From the NCBI GenBank assembly GCA_016717115.1, contig JADKGE010000002.1:186001-250000 (forward strand): DNA of 64,000 nucleotides. Direction: 5' to 3'. This stretch comes from Actinomycetota bacterium. GTDB taxonomy: Bacteria; Actinomycetota; Actinomycetes; S36-B12. The position numbers were made by a program, and so were the translations under genes. The notes under the pieces were generated by a model. That model did no database searches. It was not told the DNA's origin and saw nothing but the letters and a program-made list of their open reading frames with translations. Shown piece by piece: positions 32,916-41,682 of this stretch (the first letter of the stretch is position 1; the number at the start of each line of letters is the position of its first letter).

Positions 32916-34052
32916 GTGGAATCGCCGAGGGAACGCATCTACCTGTCGCCGCCCCGCGCCACCGAGGCTGACATCGAGGCGGTCACCGCTGCGATGCGCT
33001 CCGGCTGGCTCGCGCCGGTCGGTCCGGATCTCGCGCGTTTCGAGGAGGACATGGCGCAGTTCCTCGGCATTCGGCACGCCGTCGGGCTGGCGTCCGGCAC
33101 CGCGGCGCTCCATCTCGGAATGCGCTACCTGGGTGTCGCAGCGGGCGATGCCGTTCTGGTCCCGACCGTCACCTTCGGTGCCACGGCCTTCGCCGTCACC
33201 TACCTGGGTGCCGTGCCCGTCTTCCTCGACATGGACGAGTCATGGAACATGGATCCGGCCTTGGTCGAGAAGGCCGTGACGACACTTCGGGCGTATGGCA
33301 CGCGCGTGTCGGCCGCTGTTCCCGTCGACCTGTACGGCGCACCTGCCGACTACGGCACCCTGCTTCCCCTGCTGGACTCACTCGACGTCCCCGTGCTGGA
33401 GGACGCGGCCGAAGGGCTCGGCGCCAGCAGTGGCGACGACATGGTGGGCAGCTTCGGCACGGGAGCGGTCCTGTCGTTCAACGGCAACAAGCTCATCACC
33501 ACGTCCGGCGGGGGAATGCTCGTCACGGATGACGCCGACTTCGCCGACCGGGTGCGCTTCTGGTCGACGCAGTCGAGAGAGCCCGAGCCCTGGTACGAGC
33601 ATCGCGAGATCGGATTCAACTACAGGCTGAGCAACCTCCTCGGCGCACTCGGTCATTCGCAGCTTCGACGGGTACCGGACGAGGTGGCCAAGCGCCGTCA
33701 GATCCGGGAGTGGTACCGGGAGAGGCTCACTGCTGTTCCGGGTGTGGTGGTCCAGTCCGACCCCACCTGGGGTCAGTCGAATGCCTGGTTGACGGTCGCG
33801 CGCTTCTCGCCCTCGGAGCACCCCGCGGCGCCGACGCGAGTCCGGGAGCTGCTCGAGCGACACAACGTGGAATCCCGGCCAGTGTGGAAGCCCATGCACC
33901 AGCAGCCGGTCTTCGCCGACAACCCGGCATTCCTGACGGGCGCAGCCGACGCGCTGTTCGCCGACGGGCTATGCCTGCCGTCCGGAACAATCCTCGACGA
34001 GTCCGACATCGACTGGATCTGTTCGCTGGTGATCTCATGCCTGCGTCCGTGA
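32916..34052 (+). CDS. pglE: DegT-family aminotransferase, PglE-like
   Basis: 378 residues. The N terminus YLSPPRATEADIEAV and SGWLAPVGPDLARFE are typical of the PglE/Per group. GLASGTAALHLGM is the phosphate loop, VLEDAAEGLGASS (160-172) the pyridine-site Asp and K192 in SFNGNKLITTSGGG the Schiff-base Lys. PglE aminates C4 of the 4-keto-6-deoxy-UDP sugar made by PglF, using glutamate. The gene is followed after seven bases by the PglC-like gene, and the divergent strand carries pglD and pglF, which makes the PglE assignment the best fit; a Per-like (perosamine) role is the alternative. Confidence 0.82.
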   Translation: MESPRERIYLSPPRATEADIEAVTAAMRSGWLAPVGPDLARFEEDMAQFLGIRHAVGLASGTAALHLGMRYLGVAAGDAVLVPTVTFGATAFAVTYLGAVPVFLDMDESWNMDPALVEKAVTTLRAYGTRVSAAVPVDLYGAPADYGTLLPLLDSLDVPVLEDAAEGLGASSGDDMVGSFGTGAVLSFNGNKLITTSGGGMLVTDDADFADRVRFWSTQSREPEPWYEHREIGFNYRLSNLLGALGHSQLRRVPDEVAKRRQIREWYRERLTAVPGVVVQSDPTWGQSNAWLTVARFSPSEHPAAPTRVRELLERHNVESRPVWKPMHQQPVFADNPAFLTGAADALFADGLCLPSGTILDESDIDWICSLVISCLRP

Positions 34053-34059
34053 CGCCGAC

Positions 34060-34668
34060 ATGAACGGCTTCTACGGGCGCGTCGTCAAGCGCGTGCTCGA
34101 TGTCCTCCTCGCAATGGTCGGCCTCGTGGTGCTGTCGCCCCTTCTGCTGGTGCTGGCCATCCTCGTACGACAGCGACTGGGCTCTCCCGTCCTGTTCCGC
34201 CAGGAGCGCCCCGGGCTGAACGGGGAGACCTTCATGCTGCCCAAGTTCCGCTCCATGACCTCGGAACGCAGCACAGCGGGCGACCTGCTTCCCGACGCGG
34301 AGCGACTCACGTCGTTCGGTCGATTCCTTAGGTCCACTTCCCTCGACGAGCTCCCGGAACTGTGGAGCATCCTGCGCGGAGACATGAGCCTGGTGGGGCC
34401 GCGGCCGCTGCTCATGTCCTACCTGCCCCTGTACTCCGCCGAGCAGGCGCGTCGTCACCTCGTCCGACCCGGCCTGACCGGTTGGGCGCAGGTGAACGGT
34501 CGCAACGCCATCACGTGGCCGCAGAAGTTCGAACTGGACGTGTGGTACGTGGACCATCTGTCCTTCCGGCTCGATGCGTCGATCCTCGTGAAGACCGTGG
34601 TCGGCGTGGTGCGCAGGGAGGGCGTGTCGGCCGAGGGAGAGGCGACGATGCCGCCCTTCGAGGGGTAG
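34060..34668 (+). CDS. pglC: initiating phosphoglycosyltransferase, PglC-like
   Basis: 202 residues, the length of the small monotopic PGT family. One N-terminal re-entrant hydrophobic segment (residues 12-35), FRQERPGLNGETF, KFRSMT, then the catalytic Asp-Glu dyad in SLDELPELWSILRGDMSLVGPRP and HLVRPGLTGWAQVNGRNAI. PglC moves phospho-diNAcBac from UDP to undecaprenyl phosphate at the cytoplasmic face, starting the glycan. No long N-terminal domain (as in WbaP/WcaJ) is present, which supports PglC or WecP-like rather than hexose-1-P transferases. ATG start, coupled to pglE. Confidence 0.88.
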   Translation: MNGFYGRVVKRVLDVLLAMVGLVVLSPLLLVLAILVRQRLGSPVLFRQERPGLNGETFMLPKFRSMTSERSTAGDLLPDAERLTSFGRFLRSTSLDELPELWSILRGDMSLVGPRPLLMSYLPLYSAEQARRHLVRPGLTGWAQVNGRNAITWPQKFELDVWYVDHLSFRLDASILVKTVVGVVRREGVSAEGEATMPPFEG

Positions 34669-34712
34669 CCGGATGGCCCCGCGAGGAGCCGACACTCACA
34701 TCCATCAGCCAC

Positions 34713-34718
34713 TAGACT
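34713..34718 (+). promoter_or_regulatory. probable -10 TAGACT before the methyltransferase at 34791
   Basis: TAGACT in the 122-base gap after pglC would start RNA near 34725, leaving a leader of about 66 bases with AGGGAGG ten bases before the TTG at 34791. Nothing else was recognised in the gap. Confidence 0.45.
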
Positions 34719-34790
34719 CCGTCGCCACGGGGGCCGGCAACCGTCAGCAATCCGACCAGGCTACGAGACAACCAGGGAGGTAGACGGGAC

Positions 34791-35747
34791 TTGCCTGACA
34801 ACGAGCATTTTCTTCAAAGGACGGCGTGCCCCATCTGTGGCGCGACGCGGTCCGAAGGCATCTACAACGCTCCCTACAACTCCAAGTCGCTTACGGACTA
34901 CCTCAAAGCCTTCTACGACCCTCAGGGAGGCGTGGAGTTTGCCTACCTTGACGGGGCTGAATACTCGTTGAGAGCCTGCCAGGCGTGTTCCGGGATCTAT
35001 CAGGAGTTCATTCCCAATGAGGCCTTGATGCACCGGCTCTACGAGGTCTGGATCGATCCCACGATCGTCCGGGAACAGCACAGAAACAAGCCCTCCGACT
35101 ACTTCGCTGGATTTGCGGTCGAAATCGAAGACGTCGTCGCCTGGTTCGGTGGCGCGCCGGCTGACCTCACATTCCTGGACTTCGGAATGGGGTGGGGGCA
35201 ATGGGCTCTCATGGCAAAGGCGCACGGGGTTCATTCAAGCGGCTGTGAGTTGTCGGATGAGCAAGTCCAGAATGCTCACAGCCTGGGAATCGACGTAGTC
35301 GCATGGGAGGACATCCCTGGCGGCCGTTTCGACTTCATCAATACCGAGCAGGTCTTTGAGCACGTTGCCGAACCGCTGAAGACACTCCAGCACTTGAAGT
35401 TGGGGCTGAGTCATCGTGGCATTCTGAAGGTCAGCGTCCCCGATGCGGTAGACATCATGCGACGTATTCAGATACTCGACTGGCAGGCTCCCATTGACTC
35501 GAGTGCCTCCTTGAATCCGGTGGCCCCCCTTGAGCACATCAACTTCTTCCAGAGGGAGTCCATCCACGCAATGGCGCAGTTAGCTGGGATGCATGAGATC
35601 GCCCTTCCACGGCGGGTGAGTGGATCCGGTGCATCGGCTGTCCCAAGAAGCGCGAAGGAGTCCGCAAAGCGACTCCTCAGGCCCGCATATCGTCGTCTCA
35701 GGCCCGCACCGTCCACGGGCAACTACGTGTTCCTGCGTGCGGACTGA
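34791..35747 (+). CDS. zinc-binding class I SAM methyltransferase, lower GC
   Basis: 318 residues. Four cysteines in two pairs (ACPICG near the N terminus, ACQACSG near residue 65) suggest a zinc site as in the sugar C-methyltransferase-like group. The methyltransferase core reads TFLDFGMGWGQWALMA (motif I), SSGCELSDEQ (strand 2) and NTEQVFEHVAEP. The start is TTG with AGGGAGG ten bases upstream. By eye the gene has clearly more A and T, also at third codon positions, than both neighbours, which suggests later acquisition. Substrate unknown. Confidence 0.75.
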   Translation: MPDNEHFLQRTACPICGATRSEGIYNAPYNSKSLTDYLKAFYDPQGGVEFAYLDGAEYSLRACQACSGIYQEFIPNEALMHRLYEVWIDPTIVREQHRNKPSDYFAGFAVEIEDVVAWFGGAPADLTFLDFGMGWGQWALMAKAHGVHSSGCELSDEQVQNAHSLGIDVVAWEDIPGGRFDFINTEQVFEHVAEPLKTLQHLKLGLSHRGILKVSVPDAVDIMRRIQILDWQAPIDSSASLNPVAPLEHINFFQRESIHAMAQLAGMHEIALPRRVSGSGASAVPRSAKESAKRLLRPAYRRLRPAPSTGNYVFLRAD

Positions 35748-35756
35748 TTGAGCCAC

Positions 35757-36674
35757 CTACTCCGCCGCAATCAGTTCGAATCGAAGCCCAAGGGTGTCGA
35801 CCCTCGCCAGCGCTATCCCATCCCGCTGCGACGGCAGGCGTGATCCGAGCACGGCCTCGGCACGGCTGACGTCGAGCGAGATGTCCCGGTTGCGCGGCGG
35901 CTGAACGTCCGACTCGACGGGCATGATCAGGCCCGACGGGAGCCCGAACTCCTCCGCAACCGCCACCCCGAACTCGTACTTGGAGAGCGCGTCGGACGAC
36001 GTCAGGTGGAGCAGTCCGGTCGAACGCCCTTCAACCAAACGCCACAGCGCGTCGCAGAGCACCTGCACGTAGCCGCTCGACACGACGAAGTCCGTGTACC
36101 CACGAACAGTGTGGCCATCAGAGAGTTCGTTCACGAAGAACTCGAGGATCGAGCGCCGGCCGGTCGGACTCCAGCCGAAGAAGTTCGTTCGCACGATGAG
36201 GGCATCCGAGTTCGACGACACCAGATTCTCGCCGTCGAGCTTCGACCGGCCGTAGACCGAGAACGGCTGTGTCGCATCGGTCTCGGCGTAGCGACCCTGA
36301 CTTCCGTCGAAGACGGCGTCGGTCGAGATCTGCACGAACCGAGCACCGATGCCTGCCGCAGCTGCGCTCAGCGTGCCCGCCGCCACCGCGTTCACCTGCA
36401 CGGCCAGGTCCGGCATGAGCTCGCAGGCCTCGTGTGACGCCATGGCGGCCGCGTTCACGATGACGTCAGGGCGGAGCCTCTCGATTGCTGCCACCAAGGT
36501 CACCGGATCCGCAAGCTCGCCCGGCACGCATTCGTCGAACATCGGATGCCCGGTGCCGCTGCGCGTCACTCCGACCCGATGAGCCCTGCCGTTGAGGAAC
36601 GCGCCGAGGTTGGCTCCGAGGAAGCCGTTGGCACCGGTCACGAGCCACGTGGATCGAGGTGCGTCGTCGAGCAT
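35757..36674 (-). CDS. RmlD-like SDR (dTDP-4-dehydrorhamnose reductase family)
   Basis: 305 residues. VTGANGFLGANLGAFL is the cofactor loop, NAAAMASHEACE and QISTDAVFDGSQGRYAE are RmlD-type segments, and VYGRSKLDGE holds the Tyr/Lys pair. The SNSDALIVRTNFFGWSP segment is also typical. RmlD reduces the C4 keto group of a dTDP-sugar; relatives act on other nucleotide sugars, and without rmlA-C nearby the exact substrate is open. The ATG at 36674 is leaderless: its -10 overlaps the stop of the upstream GT4 gene. Confidence 0.8.
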   Translation of the reverse strand: MLDDAPRSTWLVTGANGFLGANLGAFLNGRAHRVGVTRSGTGHPMFDECVPGELADPVTLVAAIERLRPDVIVNAAAMASHEACELMPDLAVQVNAVAAGTLSAAAAGIGARFVQISTDAVFDGSQGRYAETDATQPFSVYGRSKLDGENLVSSNSDALIVRTNFFGWSPTGRRSILEFFVNELSDGHTVRGYTDFVVSSGYVQVLCDALWRLVEGRSTGLLHLTSSDALSKYEFGVAVAEEFGLPSGLIMPVESDVQPPRNRDISLDVSRAEAVLGSRLPSQRDGIALARVDTLGLRFELIAAE

Positions 36675-36680
36675 CGTCCC

Positions 36681-36686
36681 AGCCTA
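36681..36686 (-). promoter_or_regulatory. -10 TAGGCT that contains the upstream stop codon
   Basis: On the minus strand TAGGCT is followed by six bases (GGGACG) and ATG 36674. Its first three bases are the TAG stop of the GT4 gene at 36684-37745, so one short segment ends one gene and starts transcription of the next. Confidence 0.6.
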
Positions 36687-37745
36687 TGGCCGGCTGGCTT
36701 CGTCGATCGCCCGTCGCAGCCGGGCGAGGTTGGCGGTCCAATCCGCCTCACGTTCGACGGTAGAGCGGGCGCGATCAGACAAGGCGGTGAGGTCGTCGTG
36801 ACACGCACGGCGAAGGCAGGCCTCCAACGCGCCGACGTCGCCCACCGGGAACAGCAGCCCCGATTCCCCGTCGGTCACCCAGCCACGGTTTCCCGCCGTG
36901 TCGGATGCAATCACCGGCGTGCCGCAGGCCATCGCCTGGAGCAGCGTCACCGATGTGCCATCCGCGCGAGACGCGGTCACGTAGGCGGTCGCGCCCCGCA
37001 GCAGCGCGGCGAGGTCGCGTTCAGGCACGGTTCCGAGGAACCGCACCCGGTGGTCGAGCCCGGCCTCCCGGACGACGGCGCGTAACGAGTCTGTCAACGC
37101 CCCGCCGTGGCCGATGACCAGCGCCGCAGTGGGGACGTCGCTCGAACTGCGGACGAAGGCGCTGACGATGTCACCCACGTGGTAGAGGGTCTCGTGGGCG
37201 CGTAACGAGACGAGCAGCTTCGCATCGTCGGGCAGGCCGAGATCCGCGGGCGCGACACGGGGTCCGCCAACGGTGAACCGATCGAGGTCAATCCCCCATG
37301 GCAGGAACGTGATGCGGGCCTCGGGTACTCCGTAGATGACTGCCGCCGCCTGGTTCGCCCGCGAGTCGACCATGAGGCCGTCCAGACCACTCAGCCAGGA
37401 GGCGTCGCGCCCCGTCAGCTCGTCGAAGTCGTACCCCCAGGAGAGCCCGACGACAGGTGCCGCGATCCCGGCCAGCGGGCGCGTCACCGTGTGGAGTGGA
37501 CCGGCAAGCACGGGGAGACGCCCGTGGGCCGCCGCCTCGACCTCCGATCTGAGATCCGCGGCATCGCGAACGTCCCTGCCAAGGGAGATCGCGCGAGGTT
37601 CGAGCCCCACGGTGCGCAGGGCACCCATCCAACGGTCGTCGTGGATACCCCAGCCCGCCGTCGCATACACGCAGTCACGGATCGGCGGCGCGCCCACGCC
37701 GAGCTCCGACTCCCGGACGGGCCCCGTCACGACAGGTCTGCCCAC
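36684..37745 (-). CDS. glycosyltransferase, GT4-like (GT-B)
   Basis: 353 residues. The N-terminal domain is short and divergent (CVYATAGWGIHDDRWMGALR), the donor domain is clear: LVSLRAHETLYHVGDIV, LVIGHGGALTDSL, RVRFLGTVPERDLAALL and SRADGTSVTLLQAMACGTPVIA around the acidic motif (with a Asp/Gln variation of E-x7-E). FLPWGIDLDRF links the domains. GTG start overlaps the end of spsE by 19 bases, so it is coupled to the nonulosonate synthase gene and is a candidate for the transferase that uses that sugar (inference). Confidence 0.78.
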   Translation of the reverse strand: MGRPVVTGPVRESELGVGAPPIRDCVYATAGWGIHDDRWMGALRTVGLEPRAISLGRDVRDAADLRSEVEAAAHGRLPVLAGPLHTVTRPLAGIAAPVVGLSWGYDFDELTGRDASWLSGLDGLMVDSRANQAAAVIYGVPEARITFLPWGIDLDRFTVGGPRVAPADLGLPDDAKLLVSLRAHETLYHVGDIVSAFVRSSSDVPTAALVIGHGGALTDSLRAVVREAGLDHRVRFLGTVPERDLAALLRGATAYVTASRADGTSVTLLQAMACGTPVIASDTAGNRGWVTDGESGLLFPVGDVGALEACLRRACHDDLTALSDRARSTVEREADWTANLARLRRAIDEASRP

Positions 37746-38794
37746 TTCACATCCTCGCCTGCGACCAGGTCGCGCACGATCACCCGGCCGAGTGCCTCGT
37801 TCACCTCGTGAGCGGGAATGGCGTCGGCAGGCGCCGGCCGCAGGACCTCGAGATCCGCGCGGACGAGAACGGTTCCCCTAGGCAGGTCCCGAGTGGCCCG
37901 GACACACCGGCGTTGGAGCACGACCGTCTCCTGCTCGTTCGCCTCGACGCCCTTGATCCCGGTACCCAGGGCCGCCTCCAGCATCCGGGTGTCGTCGACC
38001 ATGGCTCGCCACGTCTCGGGGTCCAGCGAGAACCCGTGGTCCGGGCCGCTGCGCGTGACGTCGTCGGTGAAGTGCTTCTCGACGACCCGCGCACCCAGCG
38101 CCACTGCACCCAGCACGGTGACGTGGCCGGGCGTGTGATCGGAGAGCCCGAGCGTGACGTTCGGGAACAGCTTGGCGTACTCGTTCAGGACGCGCAGGTT
38201 GACATAGCCGACGTTGGTGACGTCGCCGGTGTAGTTCGTGTTGCACTGCATGAGGACGATGTCGACTCCGGACGCGCTGAGCAGCCTCATCGCCCGCGTG
38301 ACGTCGTCGATCGACGCCGCCCCGGTGGCCAGCAGCACCGGCTTGCCGACATCCGCGATCGCCTGCAGTTCCTCCAGCCAATTGACATCGCCCGAACCGA
38401 CCTTGAAGGCGTTCACGTACGGGTCGAGGTGCGCAACGGCCTCGAGGTCGTACGGCGCGGACATGAACTCGATGCCGACCGCCCTGGCATGATCGGCCAG
38501 GGGCTCGGTCCACTCCCAGGGAAGGCTTGCGTCTGCGTACACCTCGAAGACGGACTTCCTCCACGTCGCCTGATGCGACTGCTGACCGCCGAGGGACCGG
38601 AAGCCGTAGTCGGACACGATGTGCGCCGCACGGAAGTGCTGGAACTTCGCGCAGTCCGCCCCGGCGCCCTTCGCCAGCGTCATGAGTTCGAGTGCTCGTT
38701 CCAGGCTGCCGTCGTGGTTGGCGGCGATGTCGGCGATGAAGTACGTGGGCTGATCGCGTCCGATCACGCGGTCACCGATCTGGAAGCTCGTCAT
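37727..38794 (-). CDS. spsE: N-acetylneuraminate-synthase family protein with SAF domain (SpsE/PseI/NeuB)
   Basis: 355 residues. TYFIADIAANHDGSLERA, DCAKFQHFRAAHIVSDYG, FMSAPYDLEA, KVGSGDVNWLE and LSDHTPGHVTVLGAVALGA then VVEKHFT are the NeuB-type barrel landmarks, including the metal-binding residues of the last strand. The final 70 residues (VRATRDLPRGTVLVRADLEVLRP region) are the antifreeze-like SAF domain. The enzyme condenses phosphoenolpyruvate with a six-carbon amino sugar to give a nonulosonic acid. Which one (Neu, Pse, Leg or other) cannot be read here. ATG is leaderless. Confidence 0.9.
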   Translation of the reverse strand: MTSFQIGDRVIGRDQPTYFIADIAANHDGSLERALELMTLAKGAGADCAKFQHFRAAHIVSDYGFRSLGGQQSHQATWRKSVFEVYADASLPWEWTEPLADHARAVGIEFMSAPYDLEAVAHLDPYVNAFKVGSGDVNWLEELQAIADVGKPVLLATGAASIDDVTRAMRLLSASGVDIVLMQCNTNYTGDVTNVGYVNLRVLNEYAKLFPNVTLGLSDHTPGHVTVLGAVALGARVVEKHFTDDVTRSGPDHGFSLDPETWRAMVDDTRMLEAALGTGIKGVEANEQETVVLQRRCVRATRDLPRGTVLVRADLEVLRPAPADAIPAHEVNEALGRVIVRDLVAGEDVKWADLS

Positions 38795-38800
38795 TGGAGC

Positions 38801-38806
38801 ATCGTA
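38801..38806 (-). promoter_or_regulatory. -10 TACGAT, leaderless start of spsE
   Basis: TACGAT, six bases (GCTCCA), ATG at 38794 on the minus strand. It shows that spsE and the GT4 gene form a unit separate from the ABC exporter/GT2 unit upstream. Confidence 0.65.
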
Positions 38807-38846
38807 TGGTCACGGTTGCGGCCACCGATGCCCGTGGCACTACCTG

Positions 38847-39710
38847 TCAGTCACCCCGCCGGCCGCTGCCGAGCGCCCCCTGGATCCTGCTGCGACCCCA
38901 GAAGAAGTAGCGCATCGTCGTGAAAGCAGCGAGGAAGGGCGCAGCAATCACCGCATCCTTCGGCTGCAGCCGGGTGACGGGCTCGACGAAGTCAACTCTC
39001 GCGGGGTGGAGCAGTGACTCGGCCTGGCGGGCGAGGGACCACCCGCTGTCTCTGCCCAGCGAGAAGACCTCGTCGTCGGAGATGCCGTACATTCGGCAGC
39101 GCACGACCACCTCGTCCCACGAGGTCTTGCCGACCTCGAGCACGTAGGCGTTCGAGATGGCGAAGCGGGCGCCGAACTCCCTCGCCCACCGCTCGCACAG
39201 CTCGGAGTCGTCGGAGAAGCGCCTCGTCGGGTCGTAGGGGTGGGTGCGCAGGAGATCGCCGACGAAGAGCGTCGGCGTGCCGATGATCTTGGCCGGCCCC
39301 GGCGCGAAGCGGCCGGTGCGCCAGGCGTTGAGCCCGCGCGAGACGTAGTCGCTGCCCTCGATCTCGGTGCGGGCGCTGACGCCCTGCACGCCGCCTTCCT
39401 CGAGGTCGTCGATCATCTGTTGGAGCTGACCCAGCGGCATGATGTTGTCGGACCCCATGTTGAGGATCAGGGGCTTGGTCGCGTGGGCGAGGCCGACATT
39501 GCGCGCATTGCCCAAGCCGATACCGGGGTCGTCCAGCACTGTGTCGGCCAGCCGGTCGGCAACCTCGCGAGTGCCGTCGGTGGACCCCGCATCCACGACG
39601 ATCACCTGGCCCACGCCGCGATCACGCAATGACGTCAGGCAGCGCTCGATCCCACCGATCGAGTTCAGCGTGCACACGACGGCGGAGACGTCAGCAGGAG
39701 CCCAGGGCAT
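38847..39710 (-). CDS. glycosyltransferase family 2
   Basis: 287 residues. VSAVVCTLNSIGGIERCL, QVIVVDAGSTDGTREVA (the Asp in VDAGS), GNARNVGLAHAT and LILNMGSDNIMP: the usual D-x-D is replaced by G-S-D-N, so metal binding may differ. A C-terminal amphipathic or membrane-near segment (VIAAPFLAAFTTMRYFFWG) suggests membrane attachment. It begins six bases after the ABC exporter gene and so shares its transcript; its product may be exported by it. Confidence 0.8.
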   Translation of the reverse strand: MPWAPADVSAVVCTLNSIGGIERCLTSLRDRGVGQVIVVDAGSTDGTREVADRLADTVLDDPGIGLGNARNVGLAHATKPLILNMGSDNIMPLGQLQQMIDDLEEGGVQGVSARTEIEGSDYVSRGLNAWRTGRFAPGPAKIIGTPTLFVGDLLRTHPYDPTRRFSDDSELCERWAREFGARFAISNAYVLEVGKTSWDEVVVRCRMYGISDDEVFSLGRDSGWSLARQAESLLHPARVDFVEPVTRLQPKDAVIAAPFLAAFTTMRYFFWGRSRIQGALGSGRRGD

Positions 39711-39716
39711 GTCAGG

Positions 39717-41675
39717 TCACAATCCCAGGAGCTGCGCTTGCCGGTCGAAATCGACCACCTGCGACCGCACCTCGTCGAAGGTTCCACGGGCGGCGATGCG
39801 ACCACCCTCGAGGTAGAGGACCTCGTCGGCGTATCGAACGGTCGCGAGGCGGTGGGCCACCGTGATGGTGGTGACCTCTCCCTCGAGCTCCTTGAGCGTG
39901 CGGATGATGGCCTGCTCGGTCTCCGCGTCGAGCGCGCTGGTGGCCTCGTCGAGCACCAGCAGCTTGGGACGGGTGTAGAGGGCGCGGGCGATGCCCAGCC
40001 GCTGGCGCTGACCCCCGCTCAGCCGGAAGCCGCGCTCGCCGATCTTCGTGTCCAGTCCCTCGCGGTTATCGACGAGGAACTCGTCGAGGTGGGCGCGCCG
40101 CAGGGCTTCCCACACGAGATCGTCGTCGATGGCCTCATTCGGCAGGCCCAGCGCGACATTCTCGCGCACGGACCCTGCCACCAGCGCCACGGCCTGAGGG
40201 ACGTAGGAGATCGCACCCGGCCAGCGGTCGATGGCCGCCCTCGGGGCCAGACCGCTGATGGTGACGCTGCCCGACTCCGGCTTCATCACTCCGAGCACCA
40301 CGTCCGCCAACGTGGACTTGCCCGCACCCGTCGAGCCGACCAGAGCTATCGAGGTCCCGGTGAGCGCCGTGAACGATGCGTTCGCCAGCGCCGGCTCGGC
40401 TGCATCGGAGTAGGTCAGCGTGACGTTCTCGACGTGAACGTCGGCGACGAAGTCCGGATACCCCGTGACCACATGCGCATGGATCTGCGCAGCCGTGATC
40501 CGATCCGAGGGGAGCTTGGTGACGTCCACGTCGCTGCGTGTGCGCGCAAGGTAGTCGCTCATGAAGAACGTGGGCTGGGCCTGCACCGCAGCGTTGCGGA
40601 TCGTGATGCTGGCACCCTGCAGCCGCAGGAGTCCGGGCAGGATGCGGGAACCGGCCGCGAGGAACAAGGCCACGGTCGACGCGGCCGACGTCCAGTCCTT
40701 GGTCAGGAACTGCACGACACCGAGCACCAGCACGCCGAGGTAGAGCGCGATGTCGAGGACGTACTTGGGGATCTCGAGGATGAACGTCGCGGTCGAGCTC
40801 GCACCCGCATAACGGCCCACGAGGCCCTCGTACCGCGTGACGTAGAGGTCACGGCGGTTGAGCACCGTGGCCTCCCTGTAGGTGGCCAGGGCCTCCGACA
40901 CCGCGGTCAGGGTGTCGATCGAGGCGTCGGTCATGATCTGGGCGTTGCGCGCCGTCCAGTTGCCCAGGACCTTGTAGAGCAGGAAGGCGATGAACGCGAA
41001 CACCAGGAGGCAGGAGACGGTGAGGATCGGGTCGTACAGGAACAGGCCGACGCCCACGATGGTGAACAAGAACAGCTCGGAGGCGATGGTGATCGCGGAG
41101 CCGAGGAGCGCGACGGTCGCCGCACCCACGCCGCTGCCCAGCGCATACAGGGCCTCCGGAGTGGTCCATCGCTGCACGTGGGCCAGCGGTCGGCTGAGGA
41201 ACTCGCGGGCGAGGCGCACCGACACGTCCGCCTGACGATTGGCGAGGAAGCGGATGATGCGCCGCGAGAGCAGGGCGGACAGCACCGTCTTCATGACGAG
41301 GATGACCACCGCGGCCAGCGCGAGGATGACCGACAACTGCGAGATGGTGAGGTCCTGCAGACCCGCCCACTCCAGAATGTTGGTCACCCATCCGGGTGTC
41401 TTGGCCGTGGTGGGACCGTCGATCGTGGTGCCCCCAATGCCCGAAACGGCAATCGCCGCGACGAGGCCGATGAGGGCAATGCCGATCAGGTCGAGGACAC
41501 CTAGCGAGATCTGGACAGCGGAGGCCAGGAAGAGCAGCCGACGCTTGCTCGGCGGCAGGAGGTCGACCGCCTTGCGGATCGCCGGCACGACGCCGGGGCT
41601 CTGGAAGTCGACGACGTTGAGTCCGCCGTGGGGGACATCGGGTTCCCGTGTCTCCAGGCCGTCCGCGTCGCTCAC
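39717..41675 (-). CDS. second PglK-like ABC exporter/flippase
   Basis: 652 residues. The membrane domain starts after LLPPSKRRLLFLASAVQISL and a LGVLDLIGIALIGL helix, as in PglK. The ATPase domain has VGSTGAGKST (about 446-455), LSGGQRQRLGIARALYTRP and LLVLDEATSALDAET, the latter two segments nearly identical to those of the exporter at 22584-24440. Two related flippases suggest two lipid-linked glycans or a duplication that has since diverged. The first about 25 residues are extra and polar. GTG at 41675 lies seven bases after TAGGTT. Confidence 0.86.
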   Translation of the reverse strand: MSDADGLETREPDVPHGGLNVVDFQSPGVVPAIRKAVDLLPPSKRRLLFLASAVQISLGVLDLIGIALIGLVAAIAVSGIGGTTIDGPTTAKTPGWVTNILEWAGLQDLTISQLSVILALAAVVILVMKTVLSALLSRRIIRFLANRQADVSVRLAREFLSRPLAHVQRWTTPEALYALGSGVGAATVALLGSAITIASELFLFTIVGVGLFLYDPILTVSCLLVFAFIAFLLYKVLGNWTARNAQIMTDASIDTLTAVSEALATYREATVLNRRDLYVTRYEGLVGRYAGASSTATFILEIPKYVLDIALYLGVLVLGVVQFLTKDWTSAASTVALFLAAGSRILPGLLRLQGASITIRNAAVQAQPTFFMSDYLARTRSDVDVTKLPSDRITAAQIHAHVVTGYPDFVADVHVENVTLTYSDAAEPALANASFTALTGTSIALVGSTGAGKSTLADVVLGVMKPESGSVTISGLAPRAAIDRWPGAISYVPQAVALVAGSVRENVALGLPNEAIDDDLVWEALRRAHLDEFLVDNREGLDTKIGERGFRLSGGQRQRLGIARALYTRPKLLVLDEATSALDAETEQAIIRTLKELEGEVTTITVAHRLATVRYADEVLYLEGGRIAARGTFDEVRSQVVDFDRQAQLLGL

Positions 41676-41682
41676 GCCCGCT

